A stretch of 64,000 nucleotides of DNA from Streptomyces sp. C10-9-1 (GCF_024497955.1 NZ_JANHKP010000011.1:186001-250000); one strand, 5' to 3'; positions 40,240 to 48,900 are shown, numbered from the stretch's first letter. Translations and numbers: made by a program. Notes: a model not told the origin generated them from the letters alone.

Positions 40240-41631
40240 TCAGTGCTCGCCGCGCCCCGGTGTCCGCGCGTGCCCGCGGTACGTCTCCGGGAGGGCGGAC
40301 GCGGAGGGGTCCAGGCGGGCGGTGACCACCAGCGTGCCCTCCTCGATCTGGTAGTCGAGCGGCAGGCCGAGTCCCCGCATCGCCGCGACCATGCCGGTGT
40401 TGGACGCCTGGGTCACGGCGTAGACGCTGGCGCAGCCCGCCTCCGCGGCGAGACCGACCAGCCGCCGCAGCAGCTCGGATCCGATCCCGCGCCGCTGCCA
40501 GGCGTCCTCGACGACGAGGGCCACCTCGGTCTCGTCCCCGTCCCACAGCAGGTGGCCCAGGGCCACGAGCCGGCCGGACGCGGTCTGCACGGCGAGGGTG
40601 CGGCCGTAGCGCGGGCTCAGCAGGTGGTTGAGGTAGCGGTCCGCGTCGGCCACGGGGCCGTGGTAGCGCAGCGAGCGCGTACGCTCCGAGCACCGCTCGT
40701 GCATGGCGAGCGCGGCCGGGACGTCCGCCTGGTCGGCGCGCCGGACGATGATCTCGTTGCCCGCGGGGAGCGTCAGCACGTCCTGGCGGCGCGGGACCCG
40801 GGGGCCGAGCCGCGCGTCCAGTTCGACCAGCGCCCGGGCCCGGGCGAACTCGGTCGGGGTGAACGGGAGGTACGGGCGCTCGACGGTGATCGCGCCCCCG
40901 GCGGGGTCGCGCAGATGCATAACGGTGTCCTCCAGCACGCCTTCCACCGGCGGCATGTCCCCGACGGGGCGACCGCTGAGGGAGACGGGCGGGCGCGAGC
41001 GGATGGTGCACCGCCCGAGCAGCTGGCGCAGGGCGAGGGGGAGTTCCGCCGCGTCCAGAGCCGTCCTGGTGGCGAGCCCCAGCACCCGGGTGGGGGTGTC
41101 CACGAGGTCGTGGGCGTCGGCCCGCTCGGTCCAGGTGTCCCGGCCCCCGGCCGCCGCGACCTCGCGGGACAGGCGCTGGGCGTCGACCTCGGCGGGGGCG
41201 CGCAGCAGGAACTCGTCGGCGGTGCCGTCGCCGAGGGGGTGGGTCTGGAGGGTGAGGATGTCCACCCGCAGCGCGGCCAGGGCCGCGCACAGCGCCGCCA
41301 GGCTCCCGGGTGCGTCCTCGACCGTGGTCCGCATCCGCCACAGCGCGGTCTCCCGGACCGCGCCGTCCCCGGCCGCCGCCGGGCCGGGGGCCCCGTCGTC
41401 GGGGGGCGGGGCGTGGCGGTGCCGGTGCGCCCACCAGGTGTGGAAGGCGGCGGTCGCGACGAGGACGGCGGCCGAGGCGACGAGCAGGAAGGGGCCGTCG
41501 GGTCCGTGACCGACCAGGTTCGCGAGGGCGTCGGCGACCGCCACCGCGGTGAAGAGGGCGGCGAGCTCGATCACGTCGCGCCGCCAGTGGGGGGTGCGGA
41601 GGGTCTTCTTCGCGGATGTCGCCTCAGTCAT
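40240..41631 (-). CDS. Membrane-anchored ACT-GNAT fusion protein
   Basis: A 463-residue three-part protein. Two hydrophobic segments lie at about residues 20-70 (LAALFTAVAVADALANLVG, then PFLLVASAAVLVATAAF). An ACT-like domain follows at about residues 100-170 (TTVEDAPGSLAALCAALAAL), and a GNAT acetyltransferase at about residues 310-440 with the acetyl-CoA loop EDAWQRRGIGSELLRRLV. ACT domains bind amino acids and GNAT domains acetylate amines or lysines; a membrane-tethered, amino-acid-gated acetyltransferase would be an attractive idea. The target is unknown. ATG at 41631. The gene stands alone between convergent and same-strand neighbours. Confidence 0.85.
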   Translation of the reverse strand: MTEATSAKKTLRTPHWRRDVIELAALFTAVAVADALANLVGHGPDGPFLLVASAAVLVATAAFHTWWAHRHRHAPPPDDGAPGPAAAGDGAVRETALWRMRTTVEDAPGSLAALCAALAALRVDILTLQTHPLGDGTADEFLLRAPAEVDAQRLSREVAAAGGRDTWTERADAHDLVDTPTRVLGLATRTALDAAELPLALRQLLGRCTIRSRPPVSLSGRPVGDMPPVEGVLEDTVMHLRDPAGGAITVERPYLPFTPTEFARARALVELDARLGPRVPRRQDVLTLPAGNEIIVRRADQADVPAALAMHERCSERTRSLRYHGPVADADRYLNHLLSPRYGRTLAVQTASGRLVALGHLLWDGDETEVALVVEDAWQRRGIGSELLRRLVGLAAEAGCASVYAVTQASNTGMVAAMRGLGLPLDYQIEEGTLVVTARLDPSASALPETYRGHARTPGRGEH

Positions 41632-41814
41632 GTGGCCACTGTGGACGAAGGGTGTTGCGTGATCACGAACGCTTTGTGACTGATGAGTTAAAGGCCGATC
41701 GAGGCCGCTATCGTCCTTTTCCGGCCGAATCGCATGAGGTTTCGGCCGGATCCGCACAGGAATCCGCCCGCTGCCGGGAAGGCAGGGGCGCCCGGGGGCT
41801 GTGCGGGCGCCTGG

Positions 41815-42645
41815 TCAGCGGCTGCCGTCGAGGAGCACCCGGGCCACCAGTGCCGGATCGTCGCTCATCGGCACATGGCCGCACCCCGGCAGGCGCACCA
41901 GGCGGGCGGCCGGGATGGTGTGCTTGGCGCGCGGCCCCTGGCGGGGCACCAGCAGGCGGTCCCTGGTGCCCCAGGCGATGGTCACCGGGACACCGGGCAC
42001 GTCGTCCGTGAAGCGCACCCGCCCGCCGGCGTCCAGGGTCCGGGCGAACCCCGTCGCCCCGCGCAGCGCCCGCGTCTCGGCGGCCGCCGCCTGCGGTGCG
42101 CGGCGGCCGGGGCGGGCGTAGATCGAGCTGACCAGCACGGCGCGTCCGGCGGTGGTCCGCGCCAGGCGCTCCACGGCCGGGCCGGGCAGGGAGCGGGCCG
42201 CCAGGCGCATGGCCCTCAGGGCGGTGAAGGCGTAGACCCGCTCGGCCTCCGACCAGAACCCGGCCGGGGAGAGCGCGGTGACCGACCGCACCAGCTTCGC
42301 CCGGCCCAGCTCCAGGGCGAGCAGGCCGCCCAGGGAGTTCCCCGCGACGTGCGGGCGGTCGACGCCCAGCTCGCGGCAGAAGGCGTCCAGCACCGCCGTG
42401 ACCGTCGGGAGGGCGTAGGGGAGGCCGTCGGGCAGCGGTGACGAGGCGCCGAAGCCCGGCAGGTCCACGGCGACCACCTCGCGCTCCGCCGCCAGGACGT
42501 CCAGCACCGGCTCCCACGCCTGCCAGTGGTGCCCGATGCCGTGCAGGAGCAGCAGCGGAGCCCCGGAGCCCCGGCGCTCGTAGGCGAGCGTCAGCGACCG
42601 GCTGCCGTGGTCGCCGGGGACGGGAAACGAGATCGCTGAGGCCAT
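41815..42645 (-). CDS. Alpha/beta hydrolase
   Basis: A 276-residue alpha/beta-fold hydrolase. The oxyanion HG is in LLLLHGIGHHWQAWEP, the nucleophile Ser in VAGNSLGGLLALELG, the acid Asp in IAWGTRDRLLVP and the base His in PGCGHVPMSDDP. The Ser-Asp-His triad is thus complete. An esterase or C-C hydrolase is likely; the substrate is unknown. A TACC-N4-GGTA palindrome lies about 45 bp before its start, which may bind a TetR-family regulator not encoded here. Confidence 0.88.
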   Translation of the reverse strand: MASAISFPVPGDHGSRSLTLAYERRGSGAPLLLLHGIGHHWQAWEPVLDVLAAEREVVAVDLPGFGASSPLPDGLPYALPTVTAVLDAFCRELGVDRPHVAGNSLGGLLALELGRAKLVRSVTALSPAGFWSEAERVYAFTALRAMRLAARSLPGPAVERLARTTAGRAVLVSSIYARPGRRAPQAAAAETRALRGATGFARTLDAGGRVRFTDDVPGVPVTIAWGTRDRLLVPRQGPRAKHTIPAARLVRLPGCGHVPMSDDPALVARVLLDGSR

Positions 42646-42689
42646 GTCCTGCTGCTCCCTGGAGGTCCGGACGGTCCGTCAGCCATGAT

Positions 42690-42701
42690 TACCGGGCGGT
42701 A
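42690..42701. promoter_or_regulatory. TACC-N4-GGTA palindrome upstream of hydrolase gene
   Basis: TACCGGGCGGTA, with the wider context ATTACCGGGCGGTAGG. It matches the pattern of TetR-family sites in lipid or acyl-CoA gene promoters. A second copy of the motif is at 49719-49734. Confidence 0.45.
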
Positions 42702-42705
42702 GGTT

Positions 42706-42753
42706 CAAGGGCAAGGGCAAGGGCAAGGGCAAGGGCAAGGGCAAGGGCAAGGG
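42706..42753. repeat. Hexanucleotide repeat (CAAGGG)x8
   Basis: Eight exact copies of CAAGGG in the gap between the divergent hydrolase and ECF41 sigma genes. Exact hexamer runs of this length are prone to slippage. The repeat is 60 bp before the hydrolase start and 160 bp before the sigma start, where it could change promoter spacing. Confidence 0.95.
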
Positions 42754-42919
42754 GTGTGGGCGGAAGGCGGTGGGGGAGTGGTGGCACCGGGGGCGGGCCG
42801 GGTGGGCTCCGCGGCGGACGCGCCGCACGGCCGGGGGTGCGCCGCCGGGCGCTCCACCGCCGCCCGGCCGTTGCGAATCCGCTGGACAGCGCGCCCGCCG
42901 GTGGACTGGGATGGGGGCT

Positions 42920-43813
42920 ATGGGGACCCCCGCCGCGACCGACGTCTTCGAAGAGCACCGTGCCCTCCTGACGGGGGTGGCCTACCGGATGCTCGGCCGG
43001 GTCGCCGACGCCGAGGACGTGGTCCAGGAGGCGTGGCTGCGCTGGTCCTCCGCGGACCGGGCGGCGGTGCGCGAGCCGGGGGCCTTCCTGGTCCGGATCA
43101 CCACCCGCCTGGCGATCGACCGGCTGCGGCACCTCACGTCCCGGCGCGAGACCTACGTGGGCCCCTGGCTGCCGGAACCCGTGGCGACGAACTACGGCCC
43201 GCAGGTCCCCGACACCGCCGAACGCGCGCTCCTCGCGGACACGGTCTCGGTCGCCGTGCTGGTGGTCCTGGAGAGCCTCAGCCCCTCGGAGCGCGCGGTG
43301 TTCGTGCTCCGCGAGGCCTTCGGCTTCCCGTACACGGAGATCGCCGCGACGCTGGAGAAGAGCGAGGCGGCCGTGCGCCAGCTCGCGGGCCGGGCCCGGC
43401 GGCACGTCGCGGAGCGGCGCCGCCGCTTCGACGCCGACCCCGCCCGGTGCCGCGAGCTGACGGAGCGCTTCCTGGAGGCCGCCGCGGGCGGCGACCTCGC
43501 GGGACTGCTCCGCCTGCTGGCCCCCGACGTCACGCTGGTCGGCGACAGCGGAGGCAAGGCCAAGGCGCCGCGCAGGGTCCTCGTGACCGCCGACAAGGTG
43601 GGCCGTTTCCTGCACGCCGTCACCCGCGACCCGGCCGAGGGGACGCAGTACTCCTTCGTCGAGGCCAACGGGGCGCCCGCCCTCCTGGTGTCCGTCGGCG
43701 GACGGCCGGACAGCGTCATCCAGTTGGAGGCCCGGGACGGGCGCATCACGTGTGTCTATATCATCCGCAACCCGGACAAGCTCCGGGCCTTCGCCGCTCC
43801 CGCCCCGTCCTGA
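42920..43813 (+). CDS. ECF41-type sigma factor with SnoaL-like C-terminal domain
   Basis: A 297-residue ECF sigma factor. Sigma2 is around residues 10-75 (AYRMLGRVADAEDVVQEAWLRW), sigma4 around 115-165 (PSERAVFVLREAFGFPYTEIA), and a SnoaL-like domain fills the rest. WLPEP in the linker, the DSGGKAKAPRR region (DGGG-like motif) and the near-terminal NPDKL are all ECF41 hallmarks. In ECF41 the C-terminal domain acts as a built-in activator and inhibitor, so no anti-sigma gene is expected. The usual carboxymuconolactone decarboxylase or oxidoreductase partner gene is not adjacent. ATG at 42911 is an alternative start. Confidence 0.93.
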   Translation: MGTPAATDVFEEHRALLTGVAYRMLGRVADAEDVVQEAWLRWSSADRAAVREPGAFLVRITTRLAIDRLRHLTSRRETYVGPWLPEPVATNYGPQVPDTAERALLADTVSVAVLVVLESLSPSERAVFVLREAFGFPYTEIAATLEKSEAAVRQLAGRARRHVAERRRRFDADPARCRELTERFLEAAAGGDLAGLLRLLAPDVTLVGDSGGKAKAPRRVLVTADKVGRFLHAVTRDPAEGTQYSFVEANGAPALLVSVGGRPDSVIQLEARDGRITCVYIIRNPDKLRAFAAPAPS

Positions 43814-43948
43814 AACCGCTGTCCGTGCATGTCGGACCCCGTGTCCGATTCGGGCGCGGGGACTTGTGCGTGCGGGTGGCGCGTGGATACGACATCCCTG
43901 TGAACGCCCTGCGGAGTCGCTCCGTCTCCCTGGGTGACGACCGCGGCA

Positions 43949-43983
43949 TTGGTCTTGACCAAGGGGGTGGCCGGTTCTATGGT
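43949..43983 (+). promoter_or_regulatory. GntR-gene promoter overlapping a DasR-like operator
   Basis: TTGACC (43955-43960) and TATGGT (43978-43983) are 17 bp apart, a good vegetative promoter. The palindrome TTGGTCTTGACCAA (43949-43962) overlaps the -35 element. The DasR consensus is close to ACTGGTCTAGACCACT, so this is a likely site for a HutC/DasR-type GntR protein, either DasR or the neighbouring regulator acting on itself. Confidence 0.7.
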
Positions 43984-44062
43984 CACAGGGTTAGTGCAGG
44001 AACCTTTAATAAACAAGGGCACGGAAAGCCGCCGGGAACACGGCGATTGCGGAGGAGTCAGG

Positions 44063-44827
44063 GTGGGGACCACGCAGCTGGACACGGTGCCGGAACCTAA
44101 GTACTGGCACCTCAAGACGGTGCTCGCCGAGGCGCTCGACTCGGAGTTCGCCGTGGGCGAGATCCTGCCCAACGAGCGCGAACTGGCGGCCCGTTTCGGT
44201 GTCGCCCGGGCCACCCTCCGGCAGGCGCTGGAGCAGCTCGAACTCGAAGGGCGCCTCCAGCGCCGCCGCGGCGTCGGCACCACGGTGGCGCCGCCCCGCA
44301 TGGGCGTCGACGTCGCCTCCTCCGAGACCGCCTGGCCCGGGGTCGGGCCCGAGTCCTGGCAGCCGACCGAGTGCACCGCCGCCGTGCCGCCCGCGGCCGT
44401 GGCCCGCCTCCTGGAGATCGGACCGGACGCGCAGACCCATGTGGTCCGCCGTGTCCGCACCAGCCACGGCCAGTCCCTCGCCGCGGAACTGCTCCACGTC
44501 CCCGCGGCCTCCGTGCCCGGGCTCACGGCCATCGACGCGCCCTCCGGCCCCGCCCTCGCCCGCACCGTGCTGCGCGAACTCGCCCGCCTCCCGCTGGAGG
44601 GCCAGGACCGCTCCGTGGAACTCGGCTCCGCCGGCGCCGTGGACGCCAAGGAACTGGACCGGCTGCCCGGCGCCCCGGTCCTCGTGGTCACCACGCGCTA
44701 CTTCTCCGGGGGGCGGACGGCTGCCGTGTCCCTCGCCACCTACCGGGCGGACACCTGCCGGCTCACCTTCGGCGCCCACGGCGGGCTGGAGATCCGCCAC
44801 GACGAGGAGCAGCGCCGGGTCTCCTGA
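44063..44827 (+). CDS. GntR family regulator (HutC subfamily)
   Basis: A 254-residue HutC/DasR-type regulator. The winged helix is at about residues 15-75 (EILPNERELAARFGVARATL, then QALEQLELEGRLQRRRGVGT), and the UTRA ligand domain runs from about residue 100. HutC members often sense sugar phosphates or amino-acid catabolites. GGAGGAG at 44051-44057 sets the GTG start. The promoter carries a GGTC/GACC palindrome, suggesting autoregulation or DasR control. The convergent ROK gene downstream strengthens a link with amino-sugar metabolism, but no sugar catabolic genes are adjacent. Confidence 0.92.
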   Translation: MGTTQLDTVPEPKYWHLKTVLAEALDSEFAVGEILPNERELAARFGVARATLRQALEQLELEGRLQRRRGVGTTVAPPRMGVDVASSETAWPGVGPESWQPTECTAAVPPAAVARLLEIGPDAQTHVVRRVRTSHGQSLAAELLHVPAASVPGLTAIDAPSGPALARTVLRELARLPLEGQDRSVELGSAGAVDAKELDRLPGAPVLVVTTRYFSGGRTAAVSLATYRADTCRLTFGAHGGLEIRHDEEQRRVS

Positions 44828-44874
44828 GGGCACCGCACCGGGGCGCCGGTCCCGACGCCCGCGCGCGGGTGCGT

Positions 44875-44905
44875 CCGGCGGCCCGTGCGGGCGCGGACCC
44901 GCCGG
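44875..44905. terminator. Hairpin between GntR and ROK genes
   Basis: CCGGCGG (44875-44881) pairs with CCGCCGG (44899-44905) in the 83-bp convergent gap. Other short GC palindromes are also present there. Confidence 0.45.
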
Positions 44906-44910
44906 GGCGC

Positions 44911-46068
44911 TCAGCGCCGGGCCGTCACCGTGCCCTCCACGGCGAACAGCTGCTCCTCGACGTGGTCCAGGGCGAGCCGCAGCGCTCCGGTCGCGACCGC
45001 GGCCTCGCCGAGCAGGGACAGCGCCACCTGGGGCGGCCGCAGGCAGTAGCGAGCCAGCTCCTCGCGCAGCGGCGGCAGGACGCCGTCGAGACCGGCGGCC
45101 CAGCCGCCCACCACCACCAGCTCCGGATCGAGGGCCAGCACCAGCGCCGCCACGTCGTGCACCAGGCGCTGGAGGAACCGCTCGACCGCGGCACGGGCCC
45201 CCTCGTCGCCCTGCCGGGCGAGGGCGAACACCTCGGCCACGGCGTGCTCGTCCAGCGGGTGCAGCGGCTCGCCCGTCGTGGACAGCAGCCGCTCCGGCGC
45301 CACCCCGCGCCCGAGCAGGTGCAGCGCCCCGATCTCGCCCGCCGCACCCCCGAAGCCCCGGTGCAGCCTCCCGCCGATGAGCGAACCGGCTCCCGGGCTC
45401 AGGCCCGCCATCACGAAGACGATGTCGTCGGACTCCGTCGCCGCACCCTTCCAGTGCTCGGCGACGGCGGCCGCGTTGGCGTCGTTCTCCACCAGCACCG
45501 GGCAGCGGAAGGAGCGGCCCAGCCGCTCGCCCAGCGGCAGCCCCGTCCACCCCGGCAGCGCCGTCGACAGGCGGACCGTGCCGTCCGCCTCCACGATGCC
45601 CGGCGACCCCACGCCCACGGCCCGCAGGCTGCTGCGCGGCACACCGGTGCGCCGCAGCAGGTCGGTGACCACCGAGCGCACCTTCTCCAGCCGGTCCTCG
45701 GCGCTCGCCGCCTGGGTGACCTCGCGGCTGCCCGCCCCGATGATCCGCCCGTCGAGCCCCGACAGCAGGGCCGCGATGCGGTGGGGGCCGATCTCGACGC
45801 CCAGCAGGTGCCCGGCCTCCGCACGGAAGCGGTAGCGGCGTGCGGGACGCCCCTGGCGGCGGGCCCCGCCCTCCTCGGGGACGCTCTCGACCACCAGCCC
45901 GGCCTCCACGAGGCCCTCCACGACCCCCTCGACCGTGGGCCTGGACAGCCCGGTGATCCGGGTCAGGTCCGTGAGCGTGGGCGAGTCGGCCGCCCGCAGG
46001 GAATGGAGCACCACCGCGGAGTTGATCCGCCGCAGCAGCGAAGGGTCTCCGCCGGTCAGCCGCCCCAC
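44911..46068 (-). CDS. ROK family transcriptional regulator
   Basis: A 385-residue NagC/XylR-type regulator. A MarR-like winged helix at residues 10-70 (LTDLTRITGLSRPTVEGVVEG as its core) precedes the ROK sugar-kinase-fold domain, which has VLVENDANAAAVAEHW and GGWAAGLDGVLPPL. The CxCGxxGCxE zinc motif of active kinases is absent (the region reads GAAGEIGALHLLG), so it should bind a sugar without phosphorylating it. GTG at 46068 has AAGGA upstream. It is convergent with the GntR gene and divergent from a small unknown gene. Confidence 0.9.
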   Translation of the reverse strand: MGRLTGGDPSLLRRINSAVVLHSLRAADSPTLTDLTRITGLSRPTVEGVVEGLVEAGLVVESVPEEGGARRQGRPARRYRFRAEAGHLLGVEIGPHRIAALLSGLDGRIIGAGSREVTQAASAEDRLEKVRSVVTDLLRRTGVPRSSLRAVGVGSPGIVEADGTVRLSTALPGWTGLPLGERLGRSFRCPVLVENDANAAAVAEHWKGAATESDDIVFVMAGLSPGAGSLIGGRLHRGFGGAAGEIGALHLLGRGVAPERLLSTTGEPLHPLDEHAVAEVFALARQGDEGARAAVERFLQRLVHDVAALVLALDPELVVVGGWAAGLDGVLPPLREELARYCLRPPQVALSLLGEAAVATGALRLALDHVEEQLFAVEGTVTARR

Positions 46069-46266
46069 TGTGTGTCCTTCCGGCTCGTACGCGTTGTCGC
46101 CGGATCGTACTCGGCGACGCGGACAGCCGCGCATCCGGCCCGGAGCCCGCACGGCCCCGGGCGGGGCTCCGGCCGCCCGCCGCCGGAGGCGCCGGGCCCG
46201 GCGACGGGGGCCCGCGGGACGCTGACGCACCGCCAACTGTCGTACCCGGGGCGTTTACTGGCCTCC

Positions 46267-46722
46267 ATGACCACCGCCCGGTATCTGGCCGCCATCGACG
46301 CGCTGCTCCGAGAGCCCTTCCCGGCAGAGCACCTGCCGACCCGGTTCGGCGACAGCGGCCCGGGCTTCCACCGGGCGCGTCCCGGCCCGGCCGGGCCGGA
46401 GGCGAACGGGCCTCCCGCCGACCCCGGAGGGCAGGACGGCGACCCCGGCGGGCAGGCGGAGCGGTGCCGCGCGCAGGGAGAGGCGCTGGCGGCGGCGCTC
46501 CGGGCCCGGTGGGGGCCGCCCGAGCACCTGGGACTCTGGTCCGCCTCGGTCCGCGACGCGGCGGGCCAGACGCCCCCGGCCCCCTGGGACGAGGCGGTCC
46601 GGCGGGCCGACGACGTCCTGTTGTGGCGGGTCGGCCGCCGGTGGGCGGGCCTGGCCGCGGCGCGCTGCGGCGAGGGGCGCCTGGAGCTCCTCGTCCTCGT
46701 CACCGAGATCGACCCGCCGTGA
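46267..46722 (+). CDS. Hypothetical protein
   Basis: A 151-residue protein. Ends are conserved-looking (TARYLAAIDALLREPFPAEHLPTRFG and VLLWRVGRRWAGLAAA) with a Gly/Pro-rich loop in the middle (about residues 38-65). I recognise no domain. It resembles small Streptomyces proteins of unknown function. ATG at 46267; convergent with mug across a short hairpin. Confidence 0.65.
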   Translation: MTTARYLAAIDALLREPFPAEHLPTRFGDSGPGFHRARPGPAGPEANGPPADPGGQDGDPGGQAERCRAQGEALAAALRARWGPPEHLGLWSASVRDAAGQTPPAPWDEAVRRADDVLLWRVGRRWAGLAAARCGEGRLELLVLVTEIDPP

Positions 46723-46732
46723 GGGTCACGGC

Positions 46733-46762
46733 GGGGGCGGGGACCCGCCCTCCGCCGCCCCC
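46733..46762. terminator. Hairpin between convergent genes
   Basis: GGGGGCGG (46733-46740) pairs with CCGCCCCC (46755-46762), in the gap between the hypothetical gene and mug. Confidence 0.5.
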
Positions 46763-46791
46763 GGCTGCGGCCGCCGCCCCGCGGCCCGGCC

Positions 46792-47346
46792 TCAGCACGG
46801 GGGCGGTCCGGCGGCCGTCCGCAGCTCCGCGTAGGCCGCGGCCATCGCGTCGAGGGACCAGTGGGCGTTCAGGCCGCTGGGATTGGGCAGCACCCAGACC
46901 CGGACCCCGCCGACCGTGCGCTGCTGGGGCCCTACCGAGGCGCCGCGCTCGCCGAAGGCCGCGCGGTAGGCGGTGACCCCCGCCACCGCCAGCCAGCCCG
47001 GCCTCAGCCGCGCCACCTTCTCCGCGAGCAGCCGTCCTCCCTCGCGGTACTCCTCCGCCGTCAGTTCGTCGGCCCGCGCGGTGGCCCGGGCGACGACGTT
47101 GGTGATGCCCAGGCCCAGCGCCGGGAGCCGGTGCTGCTCGGAGGGGTCCAGGCGCCGCGGGGTGAACCCCGACCGGTGCAGCACCGGCCAGAAGCGGTTC
47201 CCGGGCCGCGCGAAGTGGTGGCCCGTGGCCGCCGTCATCAGCCCCGGGTTGATCCCGCAGAACAGCACGCGCAGGCCGTCCCCGGCCACGTCCGGCACCA
47301 GCCGGTCGCGGGCGGCCTCCAGCTCCGCCGCCGTCGGGCGGGTCAG
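46792..47346 (-). CDS. mug: G/U mismatch-specific DNA glycosylase
   Basis: A DNA-repair glycosylase of family 2 (Mug/TDG) that removes uracil or thymine opposite G. GINPGLMTAATGHHFARPGN holds the catalytic-region Asn, and VLPNPSGLNAHWS is the second motif. About 184 residues. Its reading frame meets the purB stop as CTGACC: no ATG, GTG or TTG is near the expected N-terminus, and homologues start (M/V)TRPTAAEL, so a CTG start overlapping the purB TGA is the best fit. That makes it translationally coupled to purB. A GTG some 20 codons inside would remove conserved residues. Confidence 0.88.
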   Translation of the reverse strand: MTRPTAAELEAARDRLVPDVAGDGLRVLFCGINPGLMTAATGHHFARPGNRFWPVLHRSGFTPRRLDPSEQHRLPALGLGITNVVARATARADELTAEEYREGGRLLAEKVARLRPGWLAVAGVTAYRAAFGERGASVGPQQRTVGGVRVWVLPNPSGLNAHWSLDAMAAAYAELRTAAGPPPC

Positions 47347-48785
47347 AGGATCGCCCCCGGCGCGTAGCCGGCCGCCTCCGGGTGCCGCTTGACGATCTCC
47401 TCGATCCGGGCCGCCACCGAGGCGACCTGGCCCGCCGCGGCCCCCGTGAAGGACAGCTTGTCCGCCATCAGGGCGTCCAGAGCGGCCCGGTCCAGCGGGA
47501 TGCGCTCGTCCGCGGCCAGCTTGTCCAGCAGCTCGTTGCGCTCGGCGCCCTGCTCGCGCATGGCCAGCGCCGAGGCCACCGCGTGCTCCTTGATCGCCTC
47601 GTGGGCCACCTCGCGGCCGACACCGGCGCGCACCGCGCCCATCAGGACCTTGGTGGTGGCGAGGAAGGGCAGGTAGCGGTCCAGCTCGCGGGCGACCACG
47701 GCGGGGAAGGCGCCGAACTCGTCGAGGACCGTCAGGAAGGTCTCCAGCAGGCCGTCGAAGGCGAAGAAGGCGTCGGGCAGGGCGACGCGGCGCACCACCG
47801 AGCAGGAGACGTCGCCCTCGTTCCACTGGTCGCCCGCCAGCTCGCCGGTCATCGAGGCGTACCCGCGCAGGATGACCATCAGGCCGTTGACGCGCTCGCA
47901 GGAACGGGTGTTCATCTTGTGCGGCATGGCCGAGGAGCCGACCTGGCCCGGCTTGAAGCCCTCGGTCACCAGCTCGTGGCCCGCCATCAGCCGGACCGTC
48001 CTGGCGACGGAGGAGGGGCCGGCGGCCAGCTGCACCAGCGCCGAGACCACGTCGTAGTCGAGGGAGCGGGGGTAGACCTGGCCCACCGAGGTGAAGGCGC
48101 GGGCGAAGCCCAGGTGGCCCGCGATGCGCTCCTCCAGCTCGGCCAGCTTGCCCGCGTCGCCGCCCAGCAGGTCCAGCATGTCCTGCGCGGTGCCGACAGG
48201 GCCCTTGATGCCCCGCAGCGGGTAGCGCTCCAGCAGGTCCTCCAGCCGCCCGAAGGCCACCAGCAGCTCGTCGGCCGCGGTGGCGAAGCGCTTGCCCAGC
48301 GTCGTCGCCTGAGCGGCGACGTTGTGCGAGCGGCCCGCCATCACGAGTTCGGCGTACTCGCCCGCGAGCCGGCCCAGCCGGGCCAGGACGGCCACCGTGC
48401 GGTCGCGGACCAGTTCCAGCGAGAGGCGGACCTGGAGCTGCTCCACGTTCTCCGTGAGGTCCCGCGAGGTCATGCCCTTGTGGACGTGCTCGTGCCCGGC
48501 GAGGGCGTTGAACTCCTCGATGCGGGCCTTCACGTCGTGGCGGGTGACCTTCTCCCGCTCGGCGATCGACGCCAGGTCGACCTGGTCGAGCACGCGCTCG
48601 TAGTCCGCGAGGGCCTCGTCGGGGACGTCGATGCCGAGGTCCTTCTGGGCGCGCAGCACCGCCAGCCAGAGCCGGCGCTCCAGCTTGACCTTCTCCTCGG
48701 GGGACCAGAGGACGGCGAGCTCCGCGGAGGCGTAGCGGCCGGCCAGGACATTGGGGATGCGAGGCTTCGCAGACACAGCAGTCAC
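47343..48785 (-). CDS. purB: Adenylosuccinate lyase
   Basis: Cleaves SAICAR and adenylosuccinate, releasing fumarate, in purine synthesis. 480 residues. The fumarase/aspartase signature GSSAMPHKMN is intact, GRSHNVAAQATT carries the catalytic His, and TSRDLTENVEQLQ is the upstream substrate motif. GTG at 48785 is the start used; another in-frame GTG is nine bases in. The gene overlaps mug by 4 bp at its end and follows the SGNH hydrolase gene on the same strand by 115 bp. Confidence 0.95.
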   Translation of the reverse strand: MTAVSAKPRIPNVLAGRYASAELAVLWSPEEKVKLERRLWLAVLRAQKDLGIDVPDEALADYERVLDQVDLASIAEREKVTRHDVKARIEEFNALAGHEHVHKGMTSRDLTENVEQLQVRLSLELVRDRTVAVLARLGRLAGEYAELVMAGRSHNVAAQATTLGKRFATAADELLVAFGRLEDLLERYPLRGIKGPVGTAQDMLDLLGGDAGKLAELEERIAGHLGFARAFTSVGQVYPRSLDYDVVSALVQLAAGPSSVARTVRLMAGHELVTEGFKPGQVGSSAMPHKMNTRSCERVNGLMVILRGYASMTGELAGDQWNEGDVSCSVVRRVALPDAFFAFDGLLETFLTVLDEFGAFPAVVARELDRYLPFLATTKVLMGAVRAGVGREVAHEAIKEHAVASALAMREQGAERNELLDKLAADERIPLDRAALDALMADKLSFTGAAAGQVASVAARIEEIVKRHPEAAGYAPGAIL

Positions 48786-48900
48786 GTGTCCGGATTCTAC
48801 TGGTGGTTCCTGCAGGCCAGCGCCGCGGTCCCGGTTGTGGCTTGCTACGAGGGGCCGGGCTCCGGGGCCCCGGGCCGTCGGCGGCGCGCCGCCCGGAGCG

